Position numbers and translations under genes: made by a program. Below, piece by piece: positions 1-8,786 of a DNA stretch of 64,000 bases. Positions within the stretch are counted from its first letter, which is position 1, and each line of letters opens with the position of its first letter. Below the pieces are notes generated by a model. It was given only the letters and a program-made list of their open reading frames with translations. It was not told where the DNA came from and ran no database searches. Source of the DNA: Calothrix sp. NIES-4101 (GTDB lineage Bacteria; Cyanobacteriota; Cyanobacteriia; Cyanobacteriales; Nostocaceae); NCBI GenBank assembly GCA_004296455.1, contig AP018280.1:3534001-3598000 (forward strand), written 5' to 3'.

Positions 1-678
1 ATGCGTCGTGAAGGTTACGAATTTCAAGTTTCCCAACCACAGGTAATTTACCGCGAAGTAAACGGACAACCCTGCGAGCCTTATGAATTGTTAGTTTTAG
101 ACATTCCTGAAGAAGCAGTGGGTAGCTGCATCGAACGTCTGGGACAACGTAAAGGCGAAATGCAGGATATGCAAGTCGGTGGTAATGGACGTACAAACCT
201 CGAATTTGTGATTCCTGCCCGTGGTTTGATTGGTTTCCGGGGTGAGTTCATGCGGATGACTCGCGGTGAAGGTATCATGAACCACAGTTTCTTGGAGTAT
301 CGCGGTTTGAGTGGCGAAATTGAAGCCCGTAATAAAGGGGTGTTAATTTCCTTCGAGGAAGGTGTTTCCACATTCTACGCCATGAAAAACGCTGAAGATA
401 GAGGCGCTTTCTTCATTACTCCTGGTACCAAAGTTTACAAAGGTATGATTGTTGGCGAACATAATCGTCCCCAAGATTTGGAATTGAACGTTTGTAAAAC
501 CAAGCAATTAACCAACCACCGTGCATCGGGCGGTGAAGAACTAGTGCAGTTACAAGCTCCTATCGATATGAGTTTAGAGCGTGCGCTAGAATACATCGGG
601 CCTGATGAATTGGTGGAAGTCACACCGCAGTCAATTCGTTTGCGGAAAATGGCAAAAAAGCTCGCTGGTAGAAGATAA
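1..678 (+). CDS. typA: TypA/BipA ribosome-associated GTPase, C-terminal part (cut by window start)
   Basis: The 225 residues visible are the C-terminal region of the translational GTPase TypA/BipA, which binds the ribosome and helps assembly and stress adaptation. The visible part holds the EF-G domain V-like segment and the TypA-specific C-terminal domain, recognisable from GRTNLEFVIPARGLIGFR, the glycine-rich loop after it, and the KTKQLTNHRASG stretch. The G domain lies upstream of the window, so the ATG at position 1 is an internal methionine and not a start. A terminator hairpin follows about 95 bases after the stop. The family assignment is secure. Confidence 0.95.
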   Translation: MRREGYEFQVSQPQVIYREVNGQPCEPYELLVLDIPEEAVGSCIERLGQRKGEMQDMQVGGNGRTNLEFVIPARGLIGFRGEFMRMTRGEGIMNHSFLEYRGLSGEIEARNKGVLISFEEGVSTFYAMKNAEDRGAFFITPGTKVYKGMIVGEHNRPQDLELNVCKTKQLTNHRASGGEELVQLQAPIDMSLERALEYIGPDELVEVTPQSIRLRKMAKKLAGRR

Positions 679-770
679 AACGATTGTGGATAGTAATTTT
701 GGATTAGTACATAGTCCAAATTTCTCAAATCTACGTAATCAAATCTAGATCATATATAACTTGATTGAGA

Positions 771-796
771 AAGCCCGCAAATGCGGGTTTTTTATT
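771..796 (+). terminator. Rho-independent terminator after typA
   Basis: A GC-rich stem CCCGC/GCGGG (774-778 and 783-787) with a short AAAT loop is followed directly by a run of six T. It lies 93 bases after the typA stop and fits an intrinsic terminator on the plus strand. Confidence 0.75.
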
Positions 797-951
797 GGGT
801 ATTGGGCACTCCCCGTTTGTCCAAAATCTGGCAACCAACAGATACAGATATATCTCCATGTCTCCCTATCTCCCCGTCGCCGCGTCCTCATTTACTCCCC
901 ACTCCTCACTTCCCAATTGATACAGTAGAGAGATGGTTTTTAGCAGAGGCA

Positions 952-2343
952 ATGCAGTTAGATTTAATGACTATTCCATTATCTTCATTACCTTTACTGG
1001 CATCTACAACCGAGACAGCAGATGGTTCACTGGTGTTAGCGTCCGTCCTGTTGAGTCTAGTCGTAATTTACTTTGCCAGCAAACTTGGCGGAGAATTATC
1101 AAATCGTGTTGGTTTGCCCCCTGTTTTAGGTGAACTTGTTGGCGGTGTTGTTTTTGGAGTCTCAGCACTACATTTACTCGTGTTTCCAGGAGAAAATGTT
1201 GATGCTTCAAGTTCACTGATTATGCAGTTTTTGGAATTTAGTGATGGTTTAACTCCAGAAGCTGCCAATGGTGTTTTTCAAGCACAGTCAGAAGTCATTT
1301 CGGTACTAGCAGAAATAGGCGTAATTATTCTGCTGTTTGAAATTGGCTTGGAGTCAAATCTCAAGGATTTAATGGCAGTTGGTCTCCAAGCAGTAGTAGT
1401 TGCTTGTATTGGGGTTGCTGTGCCTTTTGCGGCTGGTACTGCTGGGTTGATGATATTTTTTGGAATTTCGGCTGTTCCGGCAATTTTTGCAGGTGCAGCA
1501 TTGACAGCAACAAGTATTGGTATTACTTCCAGGGTACTTTCGGAACTTGGTAGACTGAATTCCAAAGAAGGGCAAATTATTCTTGGTGCTGCTGTCATTG
1601 ATGACATTTTAGGAATTATCGTGCTAGCTGTCGTGGCTAGTTTAGCCAAAGATGGTGTTGTCGATGTTTCCAAAGTCGTTTATTTAATTATTGCCGCCAC
1701 CGGATTTTTAGTAGGTGCGATCGCTCTCGGTAGTATATTCAGTAAAAGCTTTATCGCAGTTGTTGAGAGACTCAAAACCCGTGGTGATTTGATTTTACCT
1801 GCATTTATTTTCGCCTTTGTCATGGCATATATCGCCGCAGCTATCCACCTAGAAGCAATTTTAGGTTCTTTTGCCGCAGGTTTAGTACTTGATGAAAATG
1901 ACAAACGCAACGAATTACAGCAGCAAGTCATACCTATTGCTGATATGCTCGTACCGGTTTTCTTTGTCACAGTTGGTGCAAGAACTGACCTAAGTGTCCT
2001 CAATCCAGCCATTCCCGCCAACCGCGAAGGTTTAGTCATGGCTATATTTCTCGTGGCGATCGCCATTATTGGTAAAGTCGTCACGGGTTTAGGTGTGTTC
2101 GGACAAGGAAAAATCAATCGTTTGGCTATTGGCGTGGGGATGATACCCCGTGGCGAAGTTGGATTAGTCTTTTTGGGTATCGGTTCTAGTACAGGAGCTT
2201 TATCCAAACCCCTAGAAGCTGCCATCATTATGATGGTAATTTTTACAACATTTTTAGCGCCACCATTACTCAGATTTGTATTCCCAGACCCTGATATCGA
2301 GCCTGTTAGTCTTATTACCGATAAACCAGCCCTTGAGGATTAG
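952..2343 (+). CDS. CPA2-family cation/proton antiporter (Na+/H+ exchanger domain)
   Basis: Integral membrane antiporter of the monovalent cation:proton antiporter 2 family, expected in the cytoplasmic or thylakoid membrane for Na+ or K+/H+ exchange. About 12 hydrophobic segments span the 463-residue protein. The GAAVIDDILG stretch carries the paired acidic residues typical of the ion-binding site of electrogenic CPA2 members, and IPRGEVGLVFLGIG is a typical late-helix motif. There is no C-terminal RCK/TrkA-N domain, so this is a short, NapA-like form. The frame is open from 781, but that stretch is low-complexity Pro/Ser sequence overlapping the typA terminator and repeat-like C-rich DNA, so the ATG at 952 is preferred. 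The exact ion cannot be told. Confidence 0.88.
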   Translation: MQLDLMTIPLSSLPLLASTTETADGSLVLASVLLSLVVIYFASKLGGELSNRVGLPPVLGELVGGVVFGVSALHLLVFPGENVDASSSLIMQFLEFSDGLTPEAANGVFQAQSEVISVLAEIGVIILLFEIGLESNLKDLMAVGLQAVVVACIGVAVPFAAGTAGLMIFFGISAVPAIFAGAALTATSIGITSRVLSELGRLNSKEGQIILGAAVIDDILGIIVLAVVASLAKDGVVDVSKVVYLIIAATGFLVGAIALGSIFSKSFIAVVERLKTRGDLILPAFIFAFVMAYIAAAIHLEAILGSFAAGLVLDENDKRNELQQQVIPIADMLVPVFFVTVGARTDLSVLNPAIPANREGLVMAIFLVAIAIIGKVVTGLGVFGQGKINRLAIGVGMIPRGEVGLVFLGIGSSTGALSKPLEAAIIMMVIFTTFLAPPLLRFVFPDPDIEPVSLITDKPALED

Positions 2344-2813
2344 GGTATTTGGTAATACCAAAAATAAATGATTCCATAATTATGGGGATGGGAAGAACCC
2401 GTCCCCACTATTGATACGATTGACAAATTTATAATTGGATTTTTGATTACAAGTCCCTGAAATTAATCGAGGCTGATGCAAAATTTGCCAATGCTGCAAT
2501 TGCCATAAATTGGGATTGACTAAAGAGTCCTCATTCTGATTATCTCTTTAGTTGGTAAATTACTAATACTGAGTCAGGCTTTGGAGACAAGTTTAATCTC
2601 AAAAGCAAATCGCAGCGTCGAAATTTCAGAGGTTTATGTTAGCATGTGACGCTACTAGCTGTATTTGTCACTGAGGAAGTATCCCTTGCTCATGAGATAT
2701 ATCCAGCATAGGTGCATCTTAAGTTACGTGTCTTTTAGGGTGACTGCATGAGGATTTGCCAATGCTGTCTTCAGATTGACAACTCCCATGAAATTGAATC
2801 AGGAGAAAACACT
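2344..2813. other. Intergenic region upstream of amiC1
   Basis: No gene is seen here. Two hairpins follow the antiporter stop: TTTGGT/ACCAAA at 2348-2362, and a 9-bp stem at 2384-2406 (GGGGATGGG with CCCGTCCCC, loop AAGAA, one G.U pair). Neither has a T-run after it, so terminator function is uncertain. The last 77 bases (2737-2813) are conserved with the leader of the next amidase gene and are taken as the 5' untranslated leader of amiC1. Confidence 0.5.
2737..2813 (+). promoter_or_regulatory. Conserved 77-nt leader of amiC1, duplicated before amiC2
   Basis: The block starts with AGGGTGAC, continues with TGAGGATTTGC, then GACAACTCCCA, and ends in TCAGGAGAAAACACT just before the GTG start. 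The same landmarks, over the same total length, stand before amiC2 at 5417-5493. An in-frame extension is open here but has a stop in the second copy, so the block is untranslated. AGGAG at 2801-2805 is the ribosome binding site, 8 bases before GTG. Confidence 0.7.
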
Positions 2814-4697
2814 GTGAAACTACATTGGTTGCTATCTAGTACTTGTGTAACTATCTTCATGCTATCGTCGCCTAGTCGTGCTGCAACGCTCGAATCTTGG
2901 CGGTTCGATTCCAGTCAAAATCAACTGGAAATTAATACCGATACAGGAGTTCAACCCCAAGCCCAATTAGTATTTAACCCAACACGTTTAGTCATAGATT
3001 TGCCAGGAGTAACATTTGGACGCAGACAGGTGATACAACCTGCATCCGGTGCATATCGATCGCTACGGGTGGGACAATTTAATCAGCAAATGTCTCGTAT
3101 CGTTGTTGAACTTGCACCCGGTTATACAATTGACCCCAAGCAAGTTAAATTCGAGAGCAAATCAGCTAATCGCTGGCTAGTAAAATTACCAGAACCCCAA
3201 ATTGAGCGAAATAGTTCCCCTGCCGCCACAAATTCTGCTGCAAATACCTATAATTCCGTCGTCTTGGGACAGGACAAGAAATCTGATTCATCCATACGGG
3301 CTGGTAACCTTGCCCAAGGCGCAACTCAAATAGAAAATATCCAAATTACAGGCGACGGTTTCTTCGTGCGGACAAGCGGCGGTAACCCTTTAACTCGTGT
3401 GAGCCGCAGTCGCGATCGCCAAACTATTAATATTGATATTGCCAGTTCATCAATATCAGCAAACTTTTTACAGAGAGATGTTTCAGTTAATCGCTTTGGT
3501 GTCAATCGCGTTACTTTTTCACAAATTGATGGCAGAACTCCAATCGCGAGGATGTCTTTGCAGGTAGATAAAGACAGTCCCGACTGGCGAGTGAGTAAAA
3601 GTAGTGGTGGTTTAGTTGTACTACCAAATCGCCTGGGCAGTATTTCCAAAGGAGATTCTGGCAATAACCCAAATCCACCTATTTCTAGTCCCAACCGACC
3701 TTTTCCTGGTATCCCAGCCCCCGAACGTAATGACTCCCCAGCTACAATCCAATCTGTTGAACTAGGGGGCGGAGGTACACAATTAATTATTCGCGCAGAT
3801 CAAAAACTCACAGCCACGGGTGGTTGGGATAGAACTTCAGGAATGTTCCGCATCACAATTCCCAATGCTCGCCTCACATCAAACGTTCGTGGACCATCAT
3901 TAGATAGCGGTAGCCCACTTCTGCGGATTCGACTACAAGAACAACAGCAATCAGGAAGTGTTATCGTCATGCTGCAACCAGCAGCAGGGGTACAAATTGG
4001 TCAACTTAATCAGATTACGGGACAGTTTCTCGCCTTAGAATTAAATCGCTATCGTTCCATCCCCCCATTAAACCCACCAGTCGGACTACCTCCATTTCCT
4101 CAACCCAATCCTCCCAATCCAAATCCCACACCCATGCCGCCACCACGACGCAATGATGGGCGATTAGTAGTAATGATTGATCCGGGACATGGTGGTAAAG
4201 ACTCGGGAGCACCTGGTATTGGCGGAACCCTAGAAAAAAATATTATTCTGCCGATTGGCATTAGGGTAGCGCAGATTTTGCAGCAAAATGGGGTACAAGC
4301 CGTGATGACACGTAATGGTGACTACTTTGTCACCTTACAAGGGCGCGTTGATATGGCAGACAGAGCGAATGCAGATGTTTTTGTGAGCATACATGCCAAT
4401 TCGGCTGGTGCAAGTCGTCCGGATGTGAATGGATTGGAAACGTATTATTACGACAGTGGTCTGAGTCTTGCTCGCATCGTCCACGCTAATATACTTCAAA
4501 GTCTGAATATTCGAGACAGAGGAGTCAGACGAGCACGTTTCTATGTTCTCAGAAAAAGTTCTATGCCCTCGATTTTAGTTGAGACGGGCTACATGACTGG
4601 ACAAGAGGACATTGCCAGGTTACAAACACCCCAGTATCAGGCGCAAATGGCAGATGCGATCGCGCGAGGCATCCTCCAATATCTTCGCCAACGATAG
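2814..4697 (+). CDS. amiC1: N-acetylmuramoyl-L-alanine amidase, AMIN + amidase_3, first tandem copy
   Basis: Zinc-dependent peptidoglycan amidase that cleaves the bond between MurNAc and the stem peptide. The 627-residue protein has an N-terminal signal peptide ending near SRA-ATL, two AMIN-type beta domains (WRFDSSQNQLEI, then VELGGGGTQLIIRADQ), a proline/asparagine-rich linker, and a C-terminal catalytic domain with the zinc and catalytic residues in DPGHGGKDSGA, LEKN, SIHAN and VETGY. In Nostoc and Anabaena the tandem AmiC pair drills septal nanopores needed for cell-cell communication and heterocyst differentiation. The GTG start is chosen from AGGAG 8 bases upstream and conservation with the second copy. 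amiC2 follows after 796 bases, so separate transcription is likely. Confidence 0.92.
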   Translation: MKLHWLLSSTCVTIFMLSSPSRAATLESWRFDSSQNQLEINTDTGVQPQAQLVFNPTRLVIDLPGVTFGRRQVIQPASGAYRSLRVGQFNQQMSRIVVELAPGYTIDPKQVKFESKSANRWLVKLPEPQIERNSSPAATNSAANTYNSVVLGQDKKSDSSIRAGNLAQGATQIENIQITGDGFFVRTSGGNPLTRVSRSRDRQTINIDIASSSISANFLQRDVSVNRFGVNRVTFSQIDGRTPIARMSLQVDKDSPDWRVSKSSGGLVVLPNRLGSISKGDSGNNPNPPISSPNRPFPGIPAPERNDSPATIQSVELGGGGTQLIIRADQKLTATGGWDRTSGMFRITIPNARLTSNVRGPSLDSGSPLLRIRLQEQQQSGSVIVMLQPAAGVQIGQLNQITGQFLALELNRYRSIPPLNPPVGLPPFPQPNPPNPNPTPMPPPRRNDGRLVVMIDPGHGGKDSGAPGIGGTLEKNIILPIGIRVAQILQQNGVQAVMTRNGDYFVTLQGRVDMADRANADVFVSIHANSAGASRPDVNGLETYYYDSGLSLARIVHANILQSLNIRDRGVRRARFYVLRKSSMPSILVETGYMTGQEDIARLQTPQYQAQMADAIARGILQYLRQR

Positions 4698-5493
4698 ACA
4701 CTCATGAACACCTAAACCTTTCAAGCCAATCAATCCTGAATTCTCATGTTTAAACAGAACACATTTTTTTGAAAAATGCAACTAAAACTGTTAAATATAA
4801 GCTAACTTAGGCATTGGTCATTGAACATTATGCATTGGGTGTAACGAACACATACAACTAACAAACGATTACTATACTAGGCATGGTTAAAAATTGGGCT
4901 TTTCAAAATGGCTATTAGCTTTTGGCAGTTAGCTGGAAACTAACTGCGATCGGTTATAACTAAAAGCGCTTCAGTTTACTATTTTCTTGTACTGAAAATT
5001 AATTTAGTGTTTGAATTGGCAAATTATGGATTGACATTGTATTTAAAACATGAAACTTTGTGGCGGAATATACCATCTAATCATCAAGAACTAAAATCTA
5101 ATATTACTCGGTAAATAAGTCATAGTTGGAATTTCAGACTTGGAATTAATTCTATCTTCTATACTGTTTACAAGTATAATCTGATGCTTAATAAAGTACG
5201 TTTTAGCGACTTAATAGACTCAATAGTATTTAAAATTGTCAAGGTCAAAGCTATGCGTAGCATCTTTGTCAAGCTAATCGCAAAGCAAGTAAAAAACGAA
5301 GATATAGCATCGGAAGTTCTGCATAAAGACACCTAACTCCTCAAAGAAACTTCCTTGATTTTTCAACAAAGGTTTGGGCGGTGAGCTTGTTCCATAGACG
5401 ACTAGCAAACCTAATAAGGGTGACGGTGTGAGGATTTGCTAACACTTAGACAGAATGACAACTCCCAATTTAATGGACTCAGGAGAAAACACT
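4698..5493. other. Intergenic region between amiC1 and amiC2
   Basis: No convincing gene is seen. It holds an inverted repeat at 4918-4967 (GCAGTTAG/CTAACTGC inner stem, GCTTTT/AAAAGC outer stem) of a kind seen in other gaps of this window. A small hairpin, CAAAGCTA/TAG-CAT-CTTTG, lies near 5245-5270. The last 77 bases repeat the amiC1 leader. Its length suggests amiC2 has its own promoter. Confidence 0.5.
5417..5493 (+). promoter_or_regulatory. Conserved 77-nt leader of amiC2
   Basis: Same landmarks as the amiC1 leader, in the same order and total length. Here the upstream frame is closed by TAA/TAG, which confirms that the conserved block is not coding. AGGAG at 5481-5485 lies 8 bases before the GTG start. 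Confidence 0.7.
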
Positions 5494-7425
5494 GTGAAAC
5501 TACACTGGTTACTACCCAGCACTATTGTTACAGCTTTGATTATTTCCTCACCCGCTCATGCAGCAAAACTTAACTCTTGGCGGTTTGATCAAAGTCAAAA
5601 TCGTTTAGAAATTACAACCGAAGGTGCTGTCCAGCCAAGAGCACAGCTAGTATTTAACCCAACTCGATTGGTATTTGACTTACCAGGAACCCAATTTGGT
5701 CGTCCTCAATTGAGTCAACCAGTTGGTGGTGCAATTCGGGCGTTGCGTGTCGGGCAATTTGATAAAGATACCACTCGTATCGTTGTCGAACTGGCTTCTG
5801 GCTATACTCTCAACCCCCAACAAGTTAAAGTTGTTGGTGTTAGTCCCAATCGTTGGACTGTACAACTACCCAAACCGGAACGCGAACAAGAGGGAGACAA
5901 CGCAACCACAAACAACGTTTACAACGTAGTTACGACTAATAACTCCAATAATTCCAGTTCTAATACTTCTAATTCTAATAGTCTATCTAATAGTGTACCT
6001 AGCAGAACAACAGTGGTGGCAGCCACCGAAATTGGTACCCAAATTGAAAATGTCCAAGTTACGGGCGACGGATTTTTTCTGCGGACAAGTGGTGGTGGAA
6101 ATCCGCAAATTCGCGTCATTCGTAGTCTAGATAAACGGGCAATAGATATTGATATCAGTGGCGCGACTATCTCACCTCAACTAAAAGAACGCAACCTGTC
6201 AGTTAATAAGCTTGGTGTAAACCGTGTTCTTTTGTCGCAGTTAAATTCCAGAACGCCTACTGTACGAATGCAGTTGCAAGTAGAAAAAGATAGTCCTGAC
6301 TGGAGAGCCTCAAAAAGTGGTAATAACGCTTTCATTGTTATTCCTGGGACACCAGTAGTTCGTTTGCCCGATCGAAATAATAATGCGCCAACAGATAGGG
6401 ATAACAATCAACCAGATCGACCTGTAAATAATGACATAGCTACAATTCAGTCAGTTGAACTCAACGCCACTGGCTCGCAACTTATTATTCGTGGAGACCA
6501 ACGTTTAACAGGGAGTGGTGGCTGGGATAGAGCGACTGGACTATTCCGGATTACAATTCCTAATGCCAAACTATCACGAGACTTGCGAGGGCCTTCATTG
6601 AGTGCCAATAGTGCCGTACTCAGGGTTAAACTCCAACAAGAATCCAATAACGTCGCGATATTAGTTCAACCTGCTGCCGGTGTACAAGTGGGACAAGTAA
6701 ATCAACTAAGTGGTCAGTTGATTTCTCTCGATTTGCGGCGCGGTAATATTGCGAGCAGACCCCCAACAAATCCTCCAATTAATCCTCCCGTTGTCCTACC
6801 ATTACCACGTCCCAACCCCCAACCACTACCACCAGGCGGAGGTGTTGTCAACCCACCCAAGCCTCAACCCCGAAATCCAGTCCCTAAGGGTAAAATAATT
6901 GTGATTGTTGACCCTGGACATGGCGGTAAAGACTCAGGTGCTCCTGGAATTGGTGGATTATTAGAAAAAAATGTCATTTTACCAATTGGTAAAAGAGTAG
7001 CTGCCATTTTGGAGCAAAACGGTGTCCAAGCTGTCATGACACGGGATGCGGACTATTTTGTAGACTTGAAACCAAGGGTTGATTTAGCAGAACGTGTTAA
7101 TGCGACTTTGTTTGTGAGTATTCACGCCAATTCAATTGGTGGTCGTCCTGATGTTAATGGTTTGGAAGTCTACTACTACGATAGCGGTTATCAATTAGCC
7201 GAAGCAGTCAGGAAAACAATTCTTCAAAGTATTCCTACCATCAAAGATAGAGGTACCCGCAAAGCGCGATTTTATGTACTGCGGAAGAGTTCTATGCCTT
7301 CGATATTGGTTGAAACCGGCTATATGACAGGACGGGAAGATAACCCTCGTCTTGGGACTGTAGAGTATCAAAATCGGATGGCAGATGCGATCGCACGTGG
7401 TATTCTCCAATACCTGAAGAGATAA
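5494..7425 (+). CDS. amiC2: N-acetylmuramoyl-L-alanine amidase, AMIN + amidase_3, second tandem copy
   Basis: Paralogue of the preceding gene, with the same order over 643 residues: signal peptide ending near AHA-AKL, two AMIN domains (WRFDQSQNRLEI and VELNATGSQLIIRGDQ), an Asn/Ser-rich spacer, a Pro-rich linker and an amidase_3 domain. Zinc and catalytic positions are intact in DPGHGGKDSGA, LEKN, SIHAN and VETGY. The catalytic domains of the two copies are much more alike than the Asn- and Pro-rich linkers, as expected for an old tandem duplication under selection for activity. Known role of the family in filamentous cyanobacteria: septal nanopore formation and cell communication. murI follows after 170 bases. 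Confidence 0.92.
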   Translation: MKLHWLLPSTIVTALIISSPAHAAKLNSWRFDQSQNRLEITTEGAVQPRAQLVFNPTRLVFDLPGTQFGRPQLSQPVGGAIRALRVGQFDKDTTRIVVELASGYTLNPQQVKVVGVSPNRWTVQLPKPEREQEGDNATTNNVYNVVTTNNSNNSSSNTSNSNSLSNSVPSRTTVVAATEIGTQIENVQVTGDGFFLRTSGGGNPQIRVIRSLDKRAIDIDISGATISPQLKERNLSVNKLGVNRVLLSQLNSRTPTVRMQLQVEKDSPDWRASKSGNNAFIVIPGTPVVRLPDRNNNAPTDRDNNQPDRPVNNDIATIQSVELNATGSQLIIRGDQRLTGSGGWDRATGLFRITIPNAKLSRDLRGPSLSANSAVLRVKLQQESNNVAILVQPAAGVQVGQVNQLSGQLISLDLRRGNIASRPPTNPPINPPVVLPLPRPNPQPLPPGGGVVNPPKPQPRNPVPKGKIIVIVDPGHGGKDSGAPGIGGLLEKNVILPIGKRVAAILEQNGVQAVMTRDADYFVDLKPRVDLAERVNATLFVSIHANSIGGRPDVNGLEVYYYDSGYQLAEAVRKTILQSIPTIKDRGTRKARFYVLRKSSMPSILVETGYMTGREDNPRLGTVEYQNRMADAIARGILQYLKR

Positions 7426-7428
7426 GAG

Positions 7429-7494
7429 TCGCCATTGGCGATGCCCGATGACGGACACTTTCTTTCACAAAGGGAAGTAACCCCAGAAGTGTCC
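7429..7494 (+). other. Two hairpins between amiC2 and murI
   Basis: TCGCC/GGCGA (7429-7441) starts right at the amiC2 stop. GGACACTT/AAGTGTCC (7453-7460 with 7487-7494) forms a perfect 8-bp stem with a 26-base loop. No T-run follows. They may protect the 3' end or attenuate readthrough into murI. Confidence 0.4.
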
Positions 7495-7595
7495 TTCCCC
7501 ATTTCCATAATTTCTGATCAAAAACCTTGGCTAAATAATTGTTGAATTGCAATAAATCCTGTATCTTTAATCAAAACACAAAACAATAATTACCA

Positions 7596-8477
7596 GTGTT
7601 TCCATCTTCCTTATTTGAAGGCAATTTTTTCCAAATCTCCGATCAAGAACCCCAACGTGCCCCCATTGGAGTTTTTGACAGTGGTGTGGGGGGTTTAACG
7701 GTACTACGCGAACTCTATCGCCAACTTCCCCAGGAGTCAATTATCTACTGTGGGGATACGGCACGATTGCCTTATGGCATTCGCTCGCAAGCTGAAATTA
7801 TCCAGTTTAATCGTGAAATTCTCACCTGGATGCAAAGTCAAGGTGTGAAAATGGCAGTGATGGCATGTAATACTAGCTCTGCGCTGGCACTAGAAATTAT
7901 TCGCGAAGAATTTAATTTTCCCGTTATTGGGGTCATTCTCTCAGGTGCAAGGGCTGCCATAGAAAAAGGTAAGCGTATTGGTGTTATCGCTACTCCTGCC
8001 ACTGCCAAAAGTAATGCATACAAAAACGCTATCCTGGAAATTGACCCCGACATGCAAGTTTGGCAAGTTAGCTGTCCAGAGTTTGTCCCTTTAATTGAAC
8101 AAAATCGTATTCACGACCCCTATACAATAGAAGTCGCCCGTTCTTACCTAGAGCCTCTTATTGATCGCGAAATAGACACCTTAGTCTATGGTTGTACTCA
8201 TTATCCTCACTTGTCTCCCATATTGCGATCGCTCCTTCCCAATAATGTCAATTTAATAGATCCAGCAGTGCATGTTGCCACTGCTTGCGCTCAAGAACTA
8301 GAATTACTCAGTCTAAGAAACAACCATCTACCAATGCCAACTCGCTTTGTTGTCACTGGTTGTCCACAGCAATTTTCCCAATCATCTATCAATTGGCTCG
8401 GCTGCACTCCCACCGTTGAAGTAATCCATTTTAGTGAGATTGCTGTATCTAGCACTCGGCATGATGCTATCAATTAA
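7596..8477 (+). CDS. murI: Glutamate racemase
   Basis: Converts L-glutamate to D-glutamate for the peptidoglycan stem peptide, in the cytosol. The 293-residue protein has the family signature IGVFDSGVGGLTVLREL near the N-terminus, the first catalytic cysteine in MACNTSSA and the second in VYGCTHYP. The start is GTG, and about 24 residues precede the conserved core, so the true start could lie a little downstream. The neighbours upstream are two peptidoglycan amidases, which makes this a small cell-wall block. A pair of hairpins lies after the stop. Confidence 0.95.
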   Translation: MFPSSLFEGNFFQISDQEPQRAPIGVFDSGVGGLTVLRELYRQLPQESIIYCGDTARLPYGIRSQAEIIQFNREILTWMQSQGVKMAVMACNTSSALALEIIREEFNFPVIGVILSGARAAIEKGKRIGVIATPATAKSNAYKNAILEIDPDMQVWQVSCPEFVPLIEQNRIHDPYTIEVARSYLEPLIDREIDTLVYGCTHYPHLSPILRSLLPNNVNLIDPAVHVATACAQELELLSLRNNHLPMPTRFVVTGCPQQFSQSSINWLGCTPTVEVIHFSEIAVSSTRHDAIN

Positions 8478-8515
8478 TGGGAGGGTTACATAGATGAATG
8501 GGCAAGCTTAAGTGC

Positions 8516-8578
8516 GCGGTTAAAATCACCGCTAGAGAAAGTGTAGTGCAGCCCATCTAGGAGAACACTATACTTTCT
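8516..8578 (+). other. Paired hairpins downstream of murI
   Basis: GCGGT/ACCGC (8516-8532) is followed by a 13-bp stem pairing 8536-8548 with 8566-8578 (AGAAAGTGTAGTG with CACTATACTTTCT, one G.U pair in RNA) around a 17-base loop. There is no T-run, so this could be a 3' structure of the murI message or a Rho-type end, but it is not a classic intrinsic terminator. Confidence 0.4.
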
Positions 8579-8618
8579 GACAGCTATAAAATTTAACATA
8601 AACCTACCTGATTACGAC

Positions 8619-8786
8619 TTATTGACCATTAACTGCTTCTGTAACATTAGATGTCACCGAAACATTTGTATCTTTGGTCTCAGTTTTTTGACTATTACGT
8701 TTAGCTAATGCTAATAATAGATAGATTGAAAATAAGTATCCGGTAGCTAATAAAACAATCATAATAGGCATTTCCACGTAAAACAT
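8619..8786 (-). CDS. Small single-span membrane protein, 55 aa, unknown function
   Basis: Short minus-strand frame between the convergent murI stop and a long gap. The 55-residue product begins MFYVEMPIMIVLLATGYLFS, continues into a hydrophobic helix of about 22 residues, and then has a positively charged AKRNSQK stop-transfer segment and a Thr/Val/Asn-rich polar tail ending VNGQ. The layout is that of a bitopic small membrane protein such as those found in photosynthetic or NDH complexes, but I do not recognise the family. A second possible start is the methionine at residue 6. No strong ribosome binding site is seen. A structured segment lies about 210-380 bases upstream on the same strand. 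Confidence 0.5.
   Translation of the reverse strand: MFYVEMPIMIVLLATGYLFSIYLLLALAKRNSQKTETKDTNVSVTSNVTEAVNGQ

Noticed and set aside
81-371. Minus-strand frames inside typA, amiC, sigC and ribosomal genes
   Set aside because: They are shadows of strongly identified genes on the plus strand with no independent features.
781-951. N-terminal extension of the antiporter frame
   Set aside because: It begins in the typA terminator stem, is C-rich low complexity, and lacks the hydrophobic pattern of the family; ATG 952 fits better.
2748-2813. In-frame extension of amiC1 from ATG 2748
   Set aside because: The same leader before amiC2 has stops in this frame, and AGGAG stands 8 bases before the shared GTG.
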